Of a stretch of 64,000 nucleotides of DNA, positions 23,712 to 33,416 are shown one piece after another. The stretch spans positions 1,559,277 through 1,623,276 of the forward strand of contig MU271143.1 of assembly GCA_021432605.1 (NCBI GenBank), in the 5' to 3' direction. A model generated the notes under the pieces. That model searched no databases. It saw nothing but the letters and a program-made list of their open reading frames with translations, and had not been told where the DNA came from. This DNA is from Coniochaeta sp. PMI_546 (taxonomy: Eukaryota; Ascomycota; Sordariomycetes; Coniochaetales; Coniochaetaceae). A program made the position numbers and the translations under genes. The stretch's first letter is position 1, and every line of letters starts with the position of its first letter.

Positions 23712-26267
23712 ATGCGCACAAACTCGGTCCTCGTGGCCGCTTTGGCGGCCGCAGCGTCCGTCGTCAGCGCAGCCGAAGGACAGCGACCCAAGATCTACTT
23801 TCCTCGTCACCTGAAGCGGCAATACAGTAACGTGAGCATCACCACCGAGTCTCCAGTCTCGCAGTCAACACCATTCGAAGATGCACCGGAAACCACCAAA
23901 CGGGACTCGATAAGTGACCTCTTGGCGAGCTTGAATAAGCCTACCTTCACAGACAAGCCCACATTCATCAGCACCAGCTCCGATGCCAGCAGTTCCGCAG
24001 ACACTACTGACTTCGGAGATTCAAGCTCGGGCTCCGTCGCGCAGGTAACCACTATCGTCGTCGAGAGCACGATCGTTGTCCCGCCTTCGACGGATCCGAC
24101 GCCCGTCAGCTCAGTCGGTAGTCCGGTCACCGCCTCGGCCCCGAGTAGTGAGAGCTCCAATGATGCGGCTGGCGTGGCTTCTACCGGAGGCATTCCTGCG
24201 ACCATCATACTTCCGACGAGCTCCGACCCCGTTGTTCCCGTGTCGGCTTCCCCAACGGACACGGCAACGGACGCAGTAGCCCCAACCGCGTCTACCGTTG
24301 TTTCGGATGCCGCTTCATCTGACACAGCCAGCCCATCGGCTGACCCTACCTCGTCCGGTCTGTTTTCCTCGGCAGAGTCGTCTGTCGAGTCCACGAGCAC
24401 AACTGCCATACTCCTTGCTCCGACTGGTATTGTGACCAGCACCAGCGATCCTTCTCCGACGTTGAGCAATCCTCTCGCGCCAATCAGTTCGATACTCAGC
24501 AGTGTTGTTTCTGAAGTCACAAGCGCCATCCTCCCCTCGCCAAACGTCACGGACACTGCGGCACCCGAGCCTACTACATCGACCCCGACGTCGGAAGACC
24601 CAGCATCGCCCTCTGCTGAACCCACTGTTACGCCCTCGGCGTCTGCACAGCCTACCGACCCGTCTGCTTCCGCTTCCCCGACAACTCCTGAGACCGAGCA
24701 ACCAACAGCGACTGCCACACAAGACCCGACGACGGCATTGCCAGAGCCAACCTCCTCGGACATTGGTATCAGCCTCTCATTGACGCTTCTCCCTCCCGGG
24801 ACAGGCAGCTCGACCGTCGCCGACACGACCCCACCAGCCACAGAGGAACCCACTGGCCAGCCGACAACTGTCATTCCACCACCGGCCTCCAACACGACAG
24901 ATACCAGTATTCCTACTGTGACCTCACCTTCGAGCGAGCCTACTGGTACCGCGATCGACACGACCACTACGCCTGACCCTACCAACACTGCCATCGAGCC
25001 TACCAGTCCTCCCGGGAGCGGCAACGCGACAGCTACGGAACCGTCCCAGACACTGTCCACGCCGGAAACCACGATCCCAGGCACGACTGTCTCGGACGTC
25101 ACGGTACCACCAACGACAGAGCCCACGTTGCTGCCAACAGTCAGCCCGATCTTGCCGAATGTCACCAGCAGCGATAACACAACCATTCCGGACACGGTAA
25201 CGCAATTGCCGCCGCCACCAACAACATCCTCGTCACCTACCAGCATCGACACGGCTAGTGGCGTGACCAGCATAGCGGCCACAGCAACTCTCAGCGGTGC
25301 CAACACGAATACCTGGCTCCCCACTACGATCGTGGTGGATCAGCCGCCGACCGGGAGTACCACGCAGATCCTGGCCCCGACAAGCGCTACGGCCCTCCCC
25401 TCTGCCCTCCCCAAAGCTATCACGCCGGACTCGGGCAATACTGACACCCCTGTTGACACGACAATCATTGGTATCGGCTTCAAGTATACATTGAACTACG
25501 AGTTTGTCGTGGGCAACTCGAAGGCTGCTGCCCAGATTTTCGAATATCTCCCTCCGGCCGTCAGAAGTACGGGAGACTTCCCTGCCGAGAAGGTGATCCT
25601 GAAGAAGCTCGTCCCGTTGGATACCGTGGGTACCCTCGGCTACTGGACTACGATCGCGTTGATGACTTACCCTTCCAACATGATCGATCAACTACGGCTG
25701 GACGTCAGGACGCCTAATTCCCCGCTGTACAATCAAGATTCAGAGATAGTCTCCAATCTGACGGCGCAGATCAATACGGCAATCGACATCATCTATGGCC
25801 TAGGCCTCAATGACGACGGCACGACGGCCAGTGGAGCCGGCTCCCCAGCAGCTACTTCTAGCGGAGGCGCGCAGGCGGATCCATTCGGCAACACAGGCTC
25901 GGGCGATGGAACCTCGAAGCCTGGTCAGCAAGGAACCACAGCGGGTATTGCTCTTGGAGTCATCGGTGTTGCTGGTGCATACGGCGCGGCCATGTTCATC
26001 ATCGCTCGGCGATACAAGAGGAAGAGGCAAGCGCACCGCCGCACTAGCTCCCTGACCGACCCCTCTGAGATGCGAAGTGCCGCCGGTAGCCCGCACCTTA
26101 TGGGCGGAGCGTTGCTGAGCAGAGACTTCTCTTCGTATGGGGGAGTGGCCGGCGGGCGTGACAGCCATGGCACTCAAGGCAGCGGCAGAAGCGGGGCCAA
26201 CAACTCGGCGCGGACAGCATATATATCTGGGCCGATGTCAGCAGAGAACTCTCTCGGCTGGAACTGA
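23712..26267 (+). CDS. MSB2: Signalling mucin Msb2
   Basis: Single-exon gene, 851 residues. A plasma-membrane sensor that acts upstream of Cdc42/Ste11 and the invasive-growth MAP kinase cascade in fungi, and that senses surfaces in plant pathogens. Residues 1-20 form a signal peptide (hydrophobic run ending VVSA). Residues about 60-580 are a Ser/Thr/Pro-rich mucin region suited to heavy O-glycosylation. Residues about 585-700 form the conserved Hkr1-Msb2 homology domain (FKYTLNYEFVVGNSKAAAQI, then LDTVGTLGYWTTIALMTYP). A membrane segment near 740-765 precedes a basic stop-transfer ARRYKRKRQ. The cytoplasmic tail of about 85 residues ends in AENSLGWN, as in Msb2 homologues of filamentous fungi. 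The mucin region has imperfect, non-uniform repeats. Long antisense open frames over this gene result from codon bias. Confidence 0.95.
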   Translation: MRTNSVLVAALAAAASVVSAAEGQRPKIYFPRHLKRQYSNVSITTESPVSQSTPFEDAPETTKRDSISDLLASLNKPTFTDKPTFISTSSDASSSADTTDFGDSSSGSVAQVTTIVVESTIVVPPSTDPTPVSSVGSPVTASAPSSESSNDAAGVASTGGIPATIILPTSSDPVVPVSASPTDTATDAVAPTASTVVSDAASSDTASPSADPTSSGLFSSAESSVESTSTTAILLAPTGIVTSTSDPSPTLSNPLAPISSILSSVVSEVTSAILPSPNVTDTAAPEPTTSTPTSEDPASPSAEPTVTPSASAQPTDPSASASPTTPETEQPTATATQDPTTALPEPTSSDIGISLSLTLLPPGTGSSTVADTTPPATEEPTGQPTTVIPPPASNTTDTSIPTVTSPSSEPTGTAIDTTTTPDPTNTAIEPTSPPGSGNATATEPSQTLSTPETTIPGTTVSDVTVPPTTEPTLLPTVSPILPNVTSSDNTTIPDTVTQLPPPPTTSSSPTSIDTASGVTSIAATATLSGANTNTWLPTTIVVDQPPTGSTTQILAPTSATALPSALPKAITPDSGNTDTPVDTTIIGIGFKYTLNYEFVVGNSKAAAQIFEYLPPAVRSTGDFPAEKVILKKLVPLDTVGTLGYWTTIALMTYPSNMIDQLRLDVRTPNSPLYNQDSEIVSNLTAQINTAIDIIYGLGLNDDGTTASGAGSPAATSSGGAQADPFGNTGSGDGTSKPGQQGTTAGIALGVIGVAGAYGAAMFIIARRYKRKRQAHRRTSSLTDPSEMRSAAGSPHLMGGALLSRDFSSYGGVAGGRDSHGTQGSGRSGANNSARTAYISGPMSAENSLGWN

Positions 26268-27425
26268 TCTCAGACATATAGCAAGCCATCTCGTCCGACT
26301 TACCGACCACTCGACAACAAACACTCTTCTTTTTTACGCTTCGATACCCTTCGGATGGTTCATGTCCCGTACGGATTAACGATATAGTTTCCACGGCTCA
26401 GACCACCGAAATCGATAGAACACCACATGGCTAGAGCCCTTTTGCCTCGTCCATGTCGGTTTCCCCTTTCTTGTGTGTGTTTTTGTGGCATCTAAGATTC
26501 TCTGACGGTAGTGGGCTGCTGTATATTGCCCCTCCGTCCCGATACCTACTGGACTCTGGTACCATCAGGGCTGGAGCCCACCTTTTTGCTGGCTCCAGTC
26601 TGGTACCGGAGATTTTATTCTTAATGCTTTTGTTTGCGACTGCGGGCGTGGATTCGGCGAAGGAGCGTCGGCGCAGCGGGGAAAAACTGAGGGCTGCACG
26701 TTGTGTACGGTGGAGGGGGGGGGGGGCTCGTGTGTGTATAGGTGGTGCTGGCAGGAGATGAGAGGGGGGCGAGTGAAAGAGAAGGCGATGAGCCATCAAG
26801 ACCGGATCGCCGAAGGCGCAGGTACATGCTTTGCACTGCTCACGTGTTCATCCCACGCGGGTGTCCGCACACCGGACTCCATCCTTTCGAGGATGGACGC
26901 GCGCATATCTTGGCAGCTAGAGGCACCGCTTCTATGGAATCCATGGAACTTTGGGCAGGAGGCACTTCGCATTATCAATCTTAATCGTCCGGGGTCGGAT
27001 TTCGATTGCAATGTTTTGATAATCTGCCAACAACCAGAACAACAAAACAATAGACAAAAATTCAAATCAACTTCCTGATCCATCAGTCTGTGCTATACCA
27101 TAGTAAATCAACAATATCTGTTCTTGCATTATACACAAGTAAACTCGACCGTGTCTCCATTGGCTGTGGTGGCCTGCTTACCCCTGGACCCAGCAGGGCT
27201 GCCGGCGTGGGTGGGCTGACTTAGTGCAGGCTCGTGGTTGCCATCGAAGCGCGTCATTGGTTGGACGTACTGTAACCTTGATTTGGGCCGCCGTGAACCG
27301 GGGGCTGACCGGCAGCATTCCCAACGTCATCCATCTTCTCAATAGCATCGACGCCTTGCAGTGTCTACGAGCTTATGTGTTTGCGCTTGAGTTACACAGG
27401 TAAACAATAGCATGCAAACACTAAC
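26268..27425. other. Intergenic region between MSB2 and the MFS gene
   Basis: 3' region of MSB2 and promoter of the transporter gene. It contains a run of 12 G (26715-26726) in a G-rich stretch and AT-rich DNA near 27.0-27.1 kb. No gene recognised. Confidence 0.4.
26715..26726 (+). repeat. Poly-G tract
   Basis: Twelve consecutive G bases in the MSB2-MFS intergenic region. Probably slippage-prone; no function implied. Confidence 0.6.
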
Positions 27426-29342
27426 ATGACAGCAAGTCAGGCCGCTCGGCCACCGACGGCCGGCCCTAGCAGACACCTGGACGAATCGAGGTGGCAGCAG
27501 CAGCAGCAGCATGGCCCTTCTTCGAGCACGCCTGTGTCGTCGACGGCCACAAGCGATCAGTTGACTCCCGAGAGCGACTCCGACGACGACGACGCGGCTA
27601 TTCATCCCAATGTCGGCCTACTTGGCCAGGGACACGGTGACAGCACTGAGGTGTACGAATTGAAAGACCGGCGCGAACAGTCCGGTCCTGACGATGAGGG
27701 CCACTATGCGTCTGACGATGACGAGAAAGACGACAGTCACGGAGGAAGCAGGCTCGGGAGGGGGAGGAGAGCTGGCAGCACCAGCACAGCGGCCAGCTTC
27801 ACCCTGTACACACCCGACGAAGAGCGCGCCGTGGTGCGGAAGTTCGACCGAAAGCTCGTCGTCTTCGTGGCGCTGCTGTACATGCTCAGTTTCCTCGACA
27901 GATCAAGTAAGCTTGTCCCCCATTCTTCCTCCGGTTACTTATTCTCATCTCAAAATTACTTCAGTCTGACATTTTCCCCTTCTCTCTCGTGCACAGATAT
28001 AGGCAACGCCCGCATAGCAGGCATGGACGACGACCTGCAGTCCATCCCTCCCCAAGAAGACATGTACGAATGGGCATTGACGGCATTCTATATCGCCTAC
28101 ATACTGTTTGAGTGGATGTCGCTGCTGTGGAAGGTCATCCCCGCGCACATCTACGTCAGCGTCATCGTGCTGAGCTGGGGTTGTATCGCGAGCATACAGG
28201 CAGTGAGCGTGAACTACCCCATGCTCATCTTCCTCCGGACACTGCTCGGCATCGGCGAGGCCGCCTTCACCGGCGTGCCGTTCTATCTGTCCTTCTTCTT
28301 CCGGAGAGACGAGCTAGCCTTCAGGACAGCCATGTTCATATCCGCCGCCCCGCTTGCGACCTCATTCGCGAGCTCCCTGTCGTGGCTGATCATCAAACTG
28401 GGCGAAAAGGGCCCCATAGCCCCGTGGCGGCTGCTGTTCCTGATAGAAGGGTTTCCGTCCGTCCTCGTGGCCGTGGTGGCGTGGAACGTCATCCCGGACT
28501 CGCCCGAGACGGCGCACTACCTCACTCCGCGTGAGAAGCGCGTCGCGAGGCTGAGGCTTAGACACGAGCAGCCGCGGCGCTCTCGGACCTCGAGCAATCC
28601 CGATCCCGAGTCCAAGTCCGGGCCCGGCGGGCTGGACGCGGCCAAGATCCTGTCCGTGCTCTCGGACCCGGCCGCCTGGCTGACCGGCCTCATCTTCTTC
28701 CTGGCCAACATGGCCTACTCCTCCCTGCCCGTCTTCCTCCCCACCATCCTGACGCGCATGGGCCACAGCGCCCTGTCCTCGCAGCTGCTCGCGGCCCCGC
28801 CCTACCTGTCGTCCTTCTTCATCGTCCTGGCCACGGCCCACATGTCGGACAAGATGCGCGCCCGCGGGCCCCTCCTCATAGCCGCCGCCCTGGCCTCGGC
28901 GGCCGGCTACGCCGTCCTGGCCCTCTCCAGCACCCTGGGCCTGAAGGCCGAGAGCACCATCCGCTACCTGGCCGTGTACCCCGCCGCGGCGGGCTTCTTC
29001 ACCGTCGTCGTGCTGACGATCAGCTGGAGCATCAACAACCAGGCCGACGAGAGCCGGCGCGGGGGCGGGTTCGCGCTCCTGCAGGTGCTGGGCCAGTGCG
29101 GGCCGCTGGTGGGCGCGAGGCTGTACCCTGTTCGGGCCGGGCCGTTCTACACGGGCGGCATGGCTGTTTGTGCCGGGGCGATGACGGGGGTCGCGGTTCT
29201 GGCTCTGGGGCTGAGGTGGTATCTTTCGAGGTTGAATAAGAGGTTGGATGTGGACGAGGGGGTGGATGATAGAGGAGACGGGGAGGGTATTGGGCTTGTG
29301 GGAGGGAGGGGGGCTGGGAGGAGGTTCAGGTATATGCTGTAG
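27426..29342 (+). CDS. Major facilitator superfamily transporter (anion:cation symporter, Dal5/Tna1-like)
   Basis: Twelve-helix plasma-membrane carrier of the family that takes up allantoate, nicotinate, pantothenate and other organic anions; the substrate here is unknown. Two exons with the intron at 27907-27996 (GTAAGC...GCACAG). Splicing restores the family motif DRSNIGNARIAGMDDDL in helix 1. Other signatures are FYIAYILFE, RTLLGIGEAAFTGVPFYLS and GFPSVLVAVVAW, followed by an Arg-rich central loop and six more helices. The protein is about 608 residues, longer than the usual 480-550, because of a hydrophilic acidic N-terminal extension of roughly 130 residues rich in Ser, Gln and Asp. The 3' half is strongly GC-rich. 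It sits next to MSB2 with no evident functional link. Confidence 0.9.
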   Translation: MTASQAARPPTAGPSRHLDESRWQQQQQHGPSSSTPVSSTATSDQLTPESDSDDDDAAIHPNVGLLGQGHGDSTEVYELKDRREQSGPDDEGHYASDDDEKDDSHGGSRLGRGRRAGSTSTAASFTLYTPDEERAVVRKFDRKLVVFVALLYMLSFLDRSSKLVPHSSSGYLFSSQNYFSLTFSPSLSCTDIGNARIAGMDDDLQSIPPQEDMYEWALTAFYIAYILFEWMSLLWKVIPAHIYVSVIVLSWGCIASIQAVSVNYPMLIFLRTLLGIGEAAFTGVPFYLSFFFRRDELAFRTAMFISAAPLATSFASSLSWLIIKLGEKGPIAPWRLLFLIEGFPSVLVAVVAWNVIPDSPETAHYLTPREKRVARLRLRHEQPRRSRTSSNPDPESKSGPGGLDAAKILSVLSDPAAWLTGLIFFLANMAYSSLPVFLPTILTRMGHSALSSQLLAAPPYLSSFFIVLATAHMSDKMRARGPLLIAAALASAAGYAVLALSSTLGLKAESTIRYLAVYPAAAGFFTVVVLTISWSINNQADESRRGGGFALLQVLGQCGPLVGARLYPVRAGPFYTGGMAVCAGAMTGVAVLALGLRWYLSRLNKRLDVDEGVDDRGDGEGIGLVGGRGAGRRFRYML

Positions 29343-29577
29343 GCTTCGTTTGATATTCGTGTCATAACATGTGCCGTTTGTCTGAAGAAGTAGACGGAGT
29401 TCTGGGTCTAATGAAAATCTATTCGCATCTAGCCGTTTGTGGCGAAACTCTGCTGAGCTTTTTAAGTGAGTCTGGTTTCATGCTTCGTCCGTGTCCCTAT
29501 TGCCTCCTTTGCCCATGATTTCCCATCTAATCAATAATCTGCCCTCCCACTTGCCCAAGCCAGTCATGAACGAAAGC

Positions 29578-31512
29578 TCATACAGCAGCCTTCATCTCGC
29601 TTTTCATCTCCCTGAGCAGGAACCGGGTCAAGTCGACAGAATCTCTCACGGAACCTGTCTGCTCCTTGAACCATGCCGCGGCCCTCCTTCCGATGGTGTC
29701 ATGCTTCACCACCGCCGGTGGCGTGCCCTTGCTAGGCGCCATCACCCTCCCGCTCGGCAGTAGCACTACGTCAGCCTTGTCATCTTCAGCCTGGATCCCG
29801 ACGGCCTCCGTCTCGCCCACTGCCGTGTTCTTTTCGTCACCCATACCCACACCGTCCATCCTCTCCATACGAGTGTGCATCATCAGCAAGTCGACCTGCC
29901 TCGCCTTCACCATATCGCTGTTGTACTTCTTCTTCCTGATCTTCCCGTTGACGATCCGGTCAGCCCGCTCGATACGCTTGAGGTTCGCTTCGGTGAGCTC
30001 CTGCCCCATGAGCGCCGGCTTCTGGCGACGGTGCCTGACACGGCGGAGGCGCTTGGTCAGCCACTTTGCGAACTTGACCTTGCGCACGCGGCGGCTGAGA
30101 AGCACGGCTACTGTGGGCTTGCGGCCCCTGGCGCCCGATAGCAGCTCGTCTCCGGCACCCGACAGCAATCCGTTTTGCTGCGTCGAGGTCCGGCTGATGA
30201 TCGGGACGCAGTGGCGGTCGAATGATCCTACCCACGGATCGGATTCGTCTGCCACGCGTTGCCCGAGCCGCTCGAGGTTGCGCTTGGACGGGAGCATGAT
30301 GTGCGAGCCGGAGTCGGCGGCCGGTGGCTCGTCAGTAATGGCAGCGGCAGGTGCAAAGCTGTCAACTACCTCTGGCCTGTTGATAACTTCATTAAGCACA
30401 GAGGCCTCCTCCTTCAGGGGCTTCGACACTTCAGGGGTATCGGAAGATGGCATGACGACGGTGTTGGTGCTGACACTGGCCTCGGGAATCAACACCACTG
30501 GATCTTGAACATGGTGTATCGCAGCAGTTTCACCAATGTCAACCCCAGGATCAACCTTATCCGGCCCCCCGGTCTTATTCCAACCGTCAGCCTTTACATT
30601 GTCAGTGCCTGGTTCGACAGGCTTCGGCTCGTCGGTGACTGAGCTGGGCAATGGATCCGGCTGGTCGTCAACCACCACTGCGTCAAGAGGTTGACGGTAA
30701 CCCTCTGTGCTATCAAGTTCGGCTTTCGTCGACGAGGCAGACGAGAACAGTCGTGAGAGCCGAGTATTGGATTTGCTGTAGCGGCCGATGCTGAAGAAGT
30801 TGCGAGTCCTGAACGTACCTGGCGGCGAATTCGCGAGTTCGGGCGTCCGGATGCCTTGGCTCGGATACGACGAAGAGGTGCTGCGGTAATGGTCCGACAC
30901 CTTTCGAGACTCGACTGGAACCGGGATTGCGGAACGCTTCTCTTTCGCTGGTAGAGCGTCCCGCTTGTCCAGGGCAGAGAAAGGGCGCAGGTAGAACGGT
31001 GTGGCGAGCTTTTCGAATGGAAGCTCGGGACCATCAGGTGGGCGGGGGATGGACGAGTACTTGTCATGATTTTCGTTGCTAGGTTCCTTGTCTGTGGTCC
31101 ATGGATTCACACCACTTGGAGCTGAATCAGTAGTAGGATACCCGGTCTTCTTCCCCTTTGAACCTGAGGATTTGAACGGATGGCGGAGGCGGTCACTCGT
31201 TCTACGAGAGGCGTCTTCTGCCGTTGTCTGCTGCTGGTTGTTGATGGGCACAAGCGGAGCATTGGATCCTGAGCTGGAATCCTGTCTGTCTCGAGCCTTT
31301 GGGTCCTCGTCCTAGAGGCCCGAGAAGGCATCAAGAACCCTGGGTCTCCGAAGTCGAGCTTGTCGTCTTGGGTCGTTATGACCGGACGAGATGGTATTGC
31401 TGGTGATGTTGTTCTCTTTAGCCTGCTCCTTGATGTGGCCCTCGCTGCTCTCCTCTGACGAGGTCGGACGCATCATGGAGCGCGAGGGCATGGAGACAAC
31501 GGAGAAGGCCAT
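29578..31512 (-). CDS. Orphan hydrophilic protein, frame crossed by one in-frame UAG (candidate edited mRNA)
   Basis: A 645-codon frame on the minus strand, from ATG at 31512 to a stop at 29578. It is open except for a single TAG at codon 67 (31314-31312). The protein sequence on both sides reads as one polypeptide (RRPRVLDAFSGL before, DEDPKARDRQD after), so a Trp codon (TGG) is the natural expectation. No recognised domain. The N-terminal third is Ser/Thr/Pro-rich and disordered. The C-terminal third (about 480-560) is strongly basic (RRVRKVKFAKWLTKRLRRVRH), followed by an ATG-rich helix and a conserved-looking ending (RAAAWFKEQTGSVRDSVDL). The UAG lies in a six-base RNA hairpin loop; see the separate hairpin entry. 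Alternatives: a short non-consensus intron ending at the TAG, translation from a downstream start, a genuine nonsense allele, or a sequence error. Confidence 0.6.
31295..31329 (-). promoter_or_regulatory. RNA hairpin presenting the in-frame UAG in its loop
   Basis: On the minus-strand transcript, GGGCCUC pairs with GAGG-A-CCC (seven pairs, one bulged A) around the six-base loop UAGGAC. Outside an internal loop, GCCUU pairs with AAGGC. The A of the stop codon is the second loop base and follows U. This matches the loop position and -1 U preference reported for A-to-I mRNA editing in Fusarium and Neurospora. Pairing is seen directly; editing is inference. Confidence 0.5.
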
Positions 31513-32184
31513 TGTGAATAAGCTAATGGAGTTGTACTCCTAAATGAAACCCCTGAGCTGATTTGAAAAGATGATTATCTGGTCTTCCGTTATCCAAGAG
31601 ACTTGTCGAGGTAAACAGTTTGTTGAAGTAAACAAAGTCGTGAGAATAGAATGGAAGGTTAACTTTGGTCGTATGATTTGAGGGTCCGACTGAATTTGCC
31701 CTTTATTTGCCCTTTACAACCTGGCCTCATCCAGTAGTAGCTCCTACTCTTCCCATCGGGTAGTCCTGAGGGAAGGTGATGCCATTTCAACTTTGCACTT
31801 GCCGCTCGTTGGAGCATCTACCTACACCAAGAGCAATTCCACCCGTGACTGTGATTAAGTGATATTGCTTCAGACTTTGTGTGCATATCGGTAGGCTACC
31901 TTACCTCGAGGTGTTTAGACGACAATTTCTTGGGTGTTGGGGTTATTTCACTATCACATCTCCTGTCCGGCGGTGCTCGTCGGGTCAGATGATGATGATG
32001 CTGCTAAAAGCAACACTATGTGGATCGTACCACTTCAATGCTACGATCGTGACGTCCCATCAAACCAACCAAGACGCGCCTTGAAGCCAAAATTACATTC
32101 AGATAAGCTGAAAATCCTCCCGGTTCGACATATACAAACTTCATCCAGTGAACTTGGATCTTAAAGTTGAGCTTTACCTTCGAA
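31513..32184. other. Divergent promoter region: orphan gene / ribokinase
   Basis: Shared upstream region of two outward-facing genes. It has a TACCTTACC motif at 31897-31905 and a small ATG repeat (GATGATGATGATG) near 31989. No gene recognised. Confidence 0.4.
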
Positions 32185-33165
32185 ATGGCCAACCCCACAA
32201 CCCCGCGCATCACCGTCCTCGGCTCGCTCAACATCGATCTGGTGTCCTACGTGCCTCACCACCCCTTACCGGGCGAGACACTGACAGCATCCTCCTTTGC
32301 CGTCTCCCCCGGCGGCAAGGGCGCCAACCAAGCTGTCGCGTGCGCTAAACTGTCGGTCAACCGCAAAACCGGCACCTCGAGCGCGAAAGTGTACATGGTA
32401 GGCAGCGTGGGCGACGACAGCTACGGCGCTCTACTCAGGGACAACCTGTCGCGCCACGGCGTCATCGTGGACGACGGCGTAGCTGTGAAGAAGGGACTGA
32501 AGACGGGGATAGCGATCATTGTGGTTGACGAGCCGACGGGCCAGAACAGAATTATCCTCAGCCCTGAGGCCAATCACTCGCTGCGGCCGGATGACTTCAC
32601 GGTTGAGAAGTTCGACGAGAGCCTAGGTGCGGGAGCGAAGCCTGATCTTTTGATCTTGCAGCTTGAGATCCCGCTCGAGACGGTGTTGAGGGTGATAGAG
32701 ACGGCGAAGGCGAAGGGTGTCAAGGTTTTGCTCAACCCGGCGCCGGCGGTCAAACTGCCGGACTGGGTGTATGACGGCCTAGAGCACCTGGTCGTGAACG
32801 AGACGGAGGCGTCCGTTCTGGGCGGGGTGGAGGAGAGCGTTCTGGACTCTGAAGAGGGAATGGAGAAGGTCTCGAGAGGGTTTGTGGAGAAGGGCGCCAG
32901 GAACGTCATCATCACGCTGGGCGGCCGGGGTGTGTACTACATGAGCTCATCTGGAGCGAAGGGGCTGGTTCCAGCTCAGAAGGCAAAAGTTGTTGATACG
33001 ACGGCTGCCGGGGACACTGCTGTTGGACAGTACGCCCTCGAGGCCGTCCAGAAAGGCGAGTTTGATATCGAGGCTGCTGTCAAGAAGGCCAATCGGGCCG
33101 GAGCAAAGACCGTAGAGAGAATGGGAGCTCAGGACTCCATCCCTTACGGGGATGAGCTTGAGTAG
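32185..33165 (+). CDS. RBK1: Ribokinase (pfkB family)
   Basis: Cytosolic kinase that phosphorylates D-ribose to ribose-5-phosphate for the pentose phosphate and nucleotide pathways. Single exon, 326 residues, start at the ATG at 32185. The N-terminal signature GSLNIDLVSYVP and the glycine-rich substrate motif GGKGANQAV (near residue 46) are present. NPAP and NETEA motifs follow in the middle, and the C-terminal pfkB signature DTTAAGDTAVGQY (near 277) carries the catalytic Asp. Length is typical (about 300-350). The TAAGD form replaces the commoner TGAGD and is also seen in bacterial ribokinases. It converges on the GFA-domain gene, with 251 bases between stop codons. Confidence 0.95.
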   Translation: MANPTTPRITVLGSLNIDLVSYVPHHPLPGETLTASSFAVSPGGKGANQAVACAKLSVNRKTGTSSAKVYMVGSVGDDSYGALLRDNLSRHGVIVDDGVAVKKGLKTGIAIIVVDEPTGQNRIILSPEANHSLRPDDFTVEKFDESLGAGAKPDLLILQLEIPLETVLRVIETAKAKGVKVLLNPAPAVKLPDWVYDGLEHLVVNETEASVLGGVEESVLDSEEGMEKVSRGFVEKGARNVIITLGGRGVYYMSSSGAKGLVPAQKAKVVDTTAAGDTAVGQYALEAVQKGEFDIEAAVKKANRAGAKTVERMGAQDSIPYGDELE

Positions 33166-33416
33166 AATTCTTACAGGGATGATTTCTTGGTCTATAAGCC
33201 ATGAAGACCACCGGCTAAGCGGCAGCATGACTGAAGCGAGATCTCGCATAGGGGAAAGTGTGGCATGTTGGTTTTTCTGTGACATTCTGCTACTTGTACC
33301 ATACCGAAAAGTTCAGACATATGAGCCACCGGGCCATCTTTTGCTATCACAGGACGCATTCAAAAGCCGTTCGAGAACCTAAGAGCCCTTCATAGTGCAA
33401 CTCACATGCGTCAATC

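Noticed and set aside
23807-25324. 505-codon open frame antisense to MSB2
   Set aside because: A Val/Gly/Ser repeat caused by antisense reading of Ser/Thr/Pro codons; MSB2 has clear domains.
31312-31381. Intron removing the in-frame TAG of the orphan gene
   Set aside because: CTCTAG could serve as an acceptor, but the only donors at a suitable distance are non-consensus (GTCATA; GTTCTT only 27 bases away) and no CTAAC/CTGAC branch site precedes it. Kept as a minor alternative.
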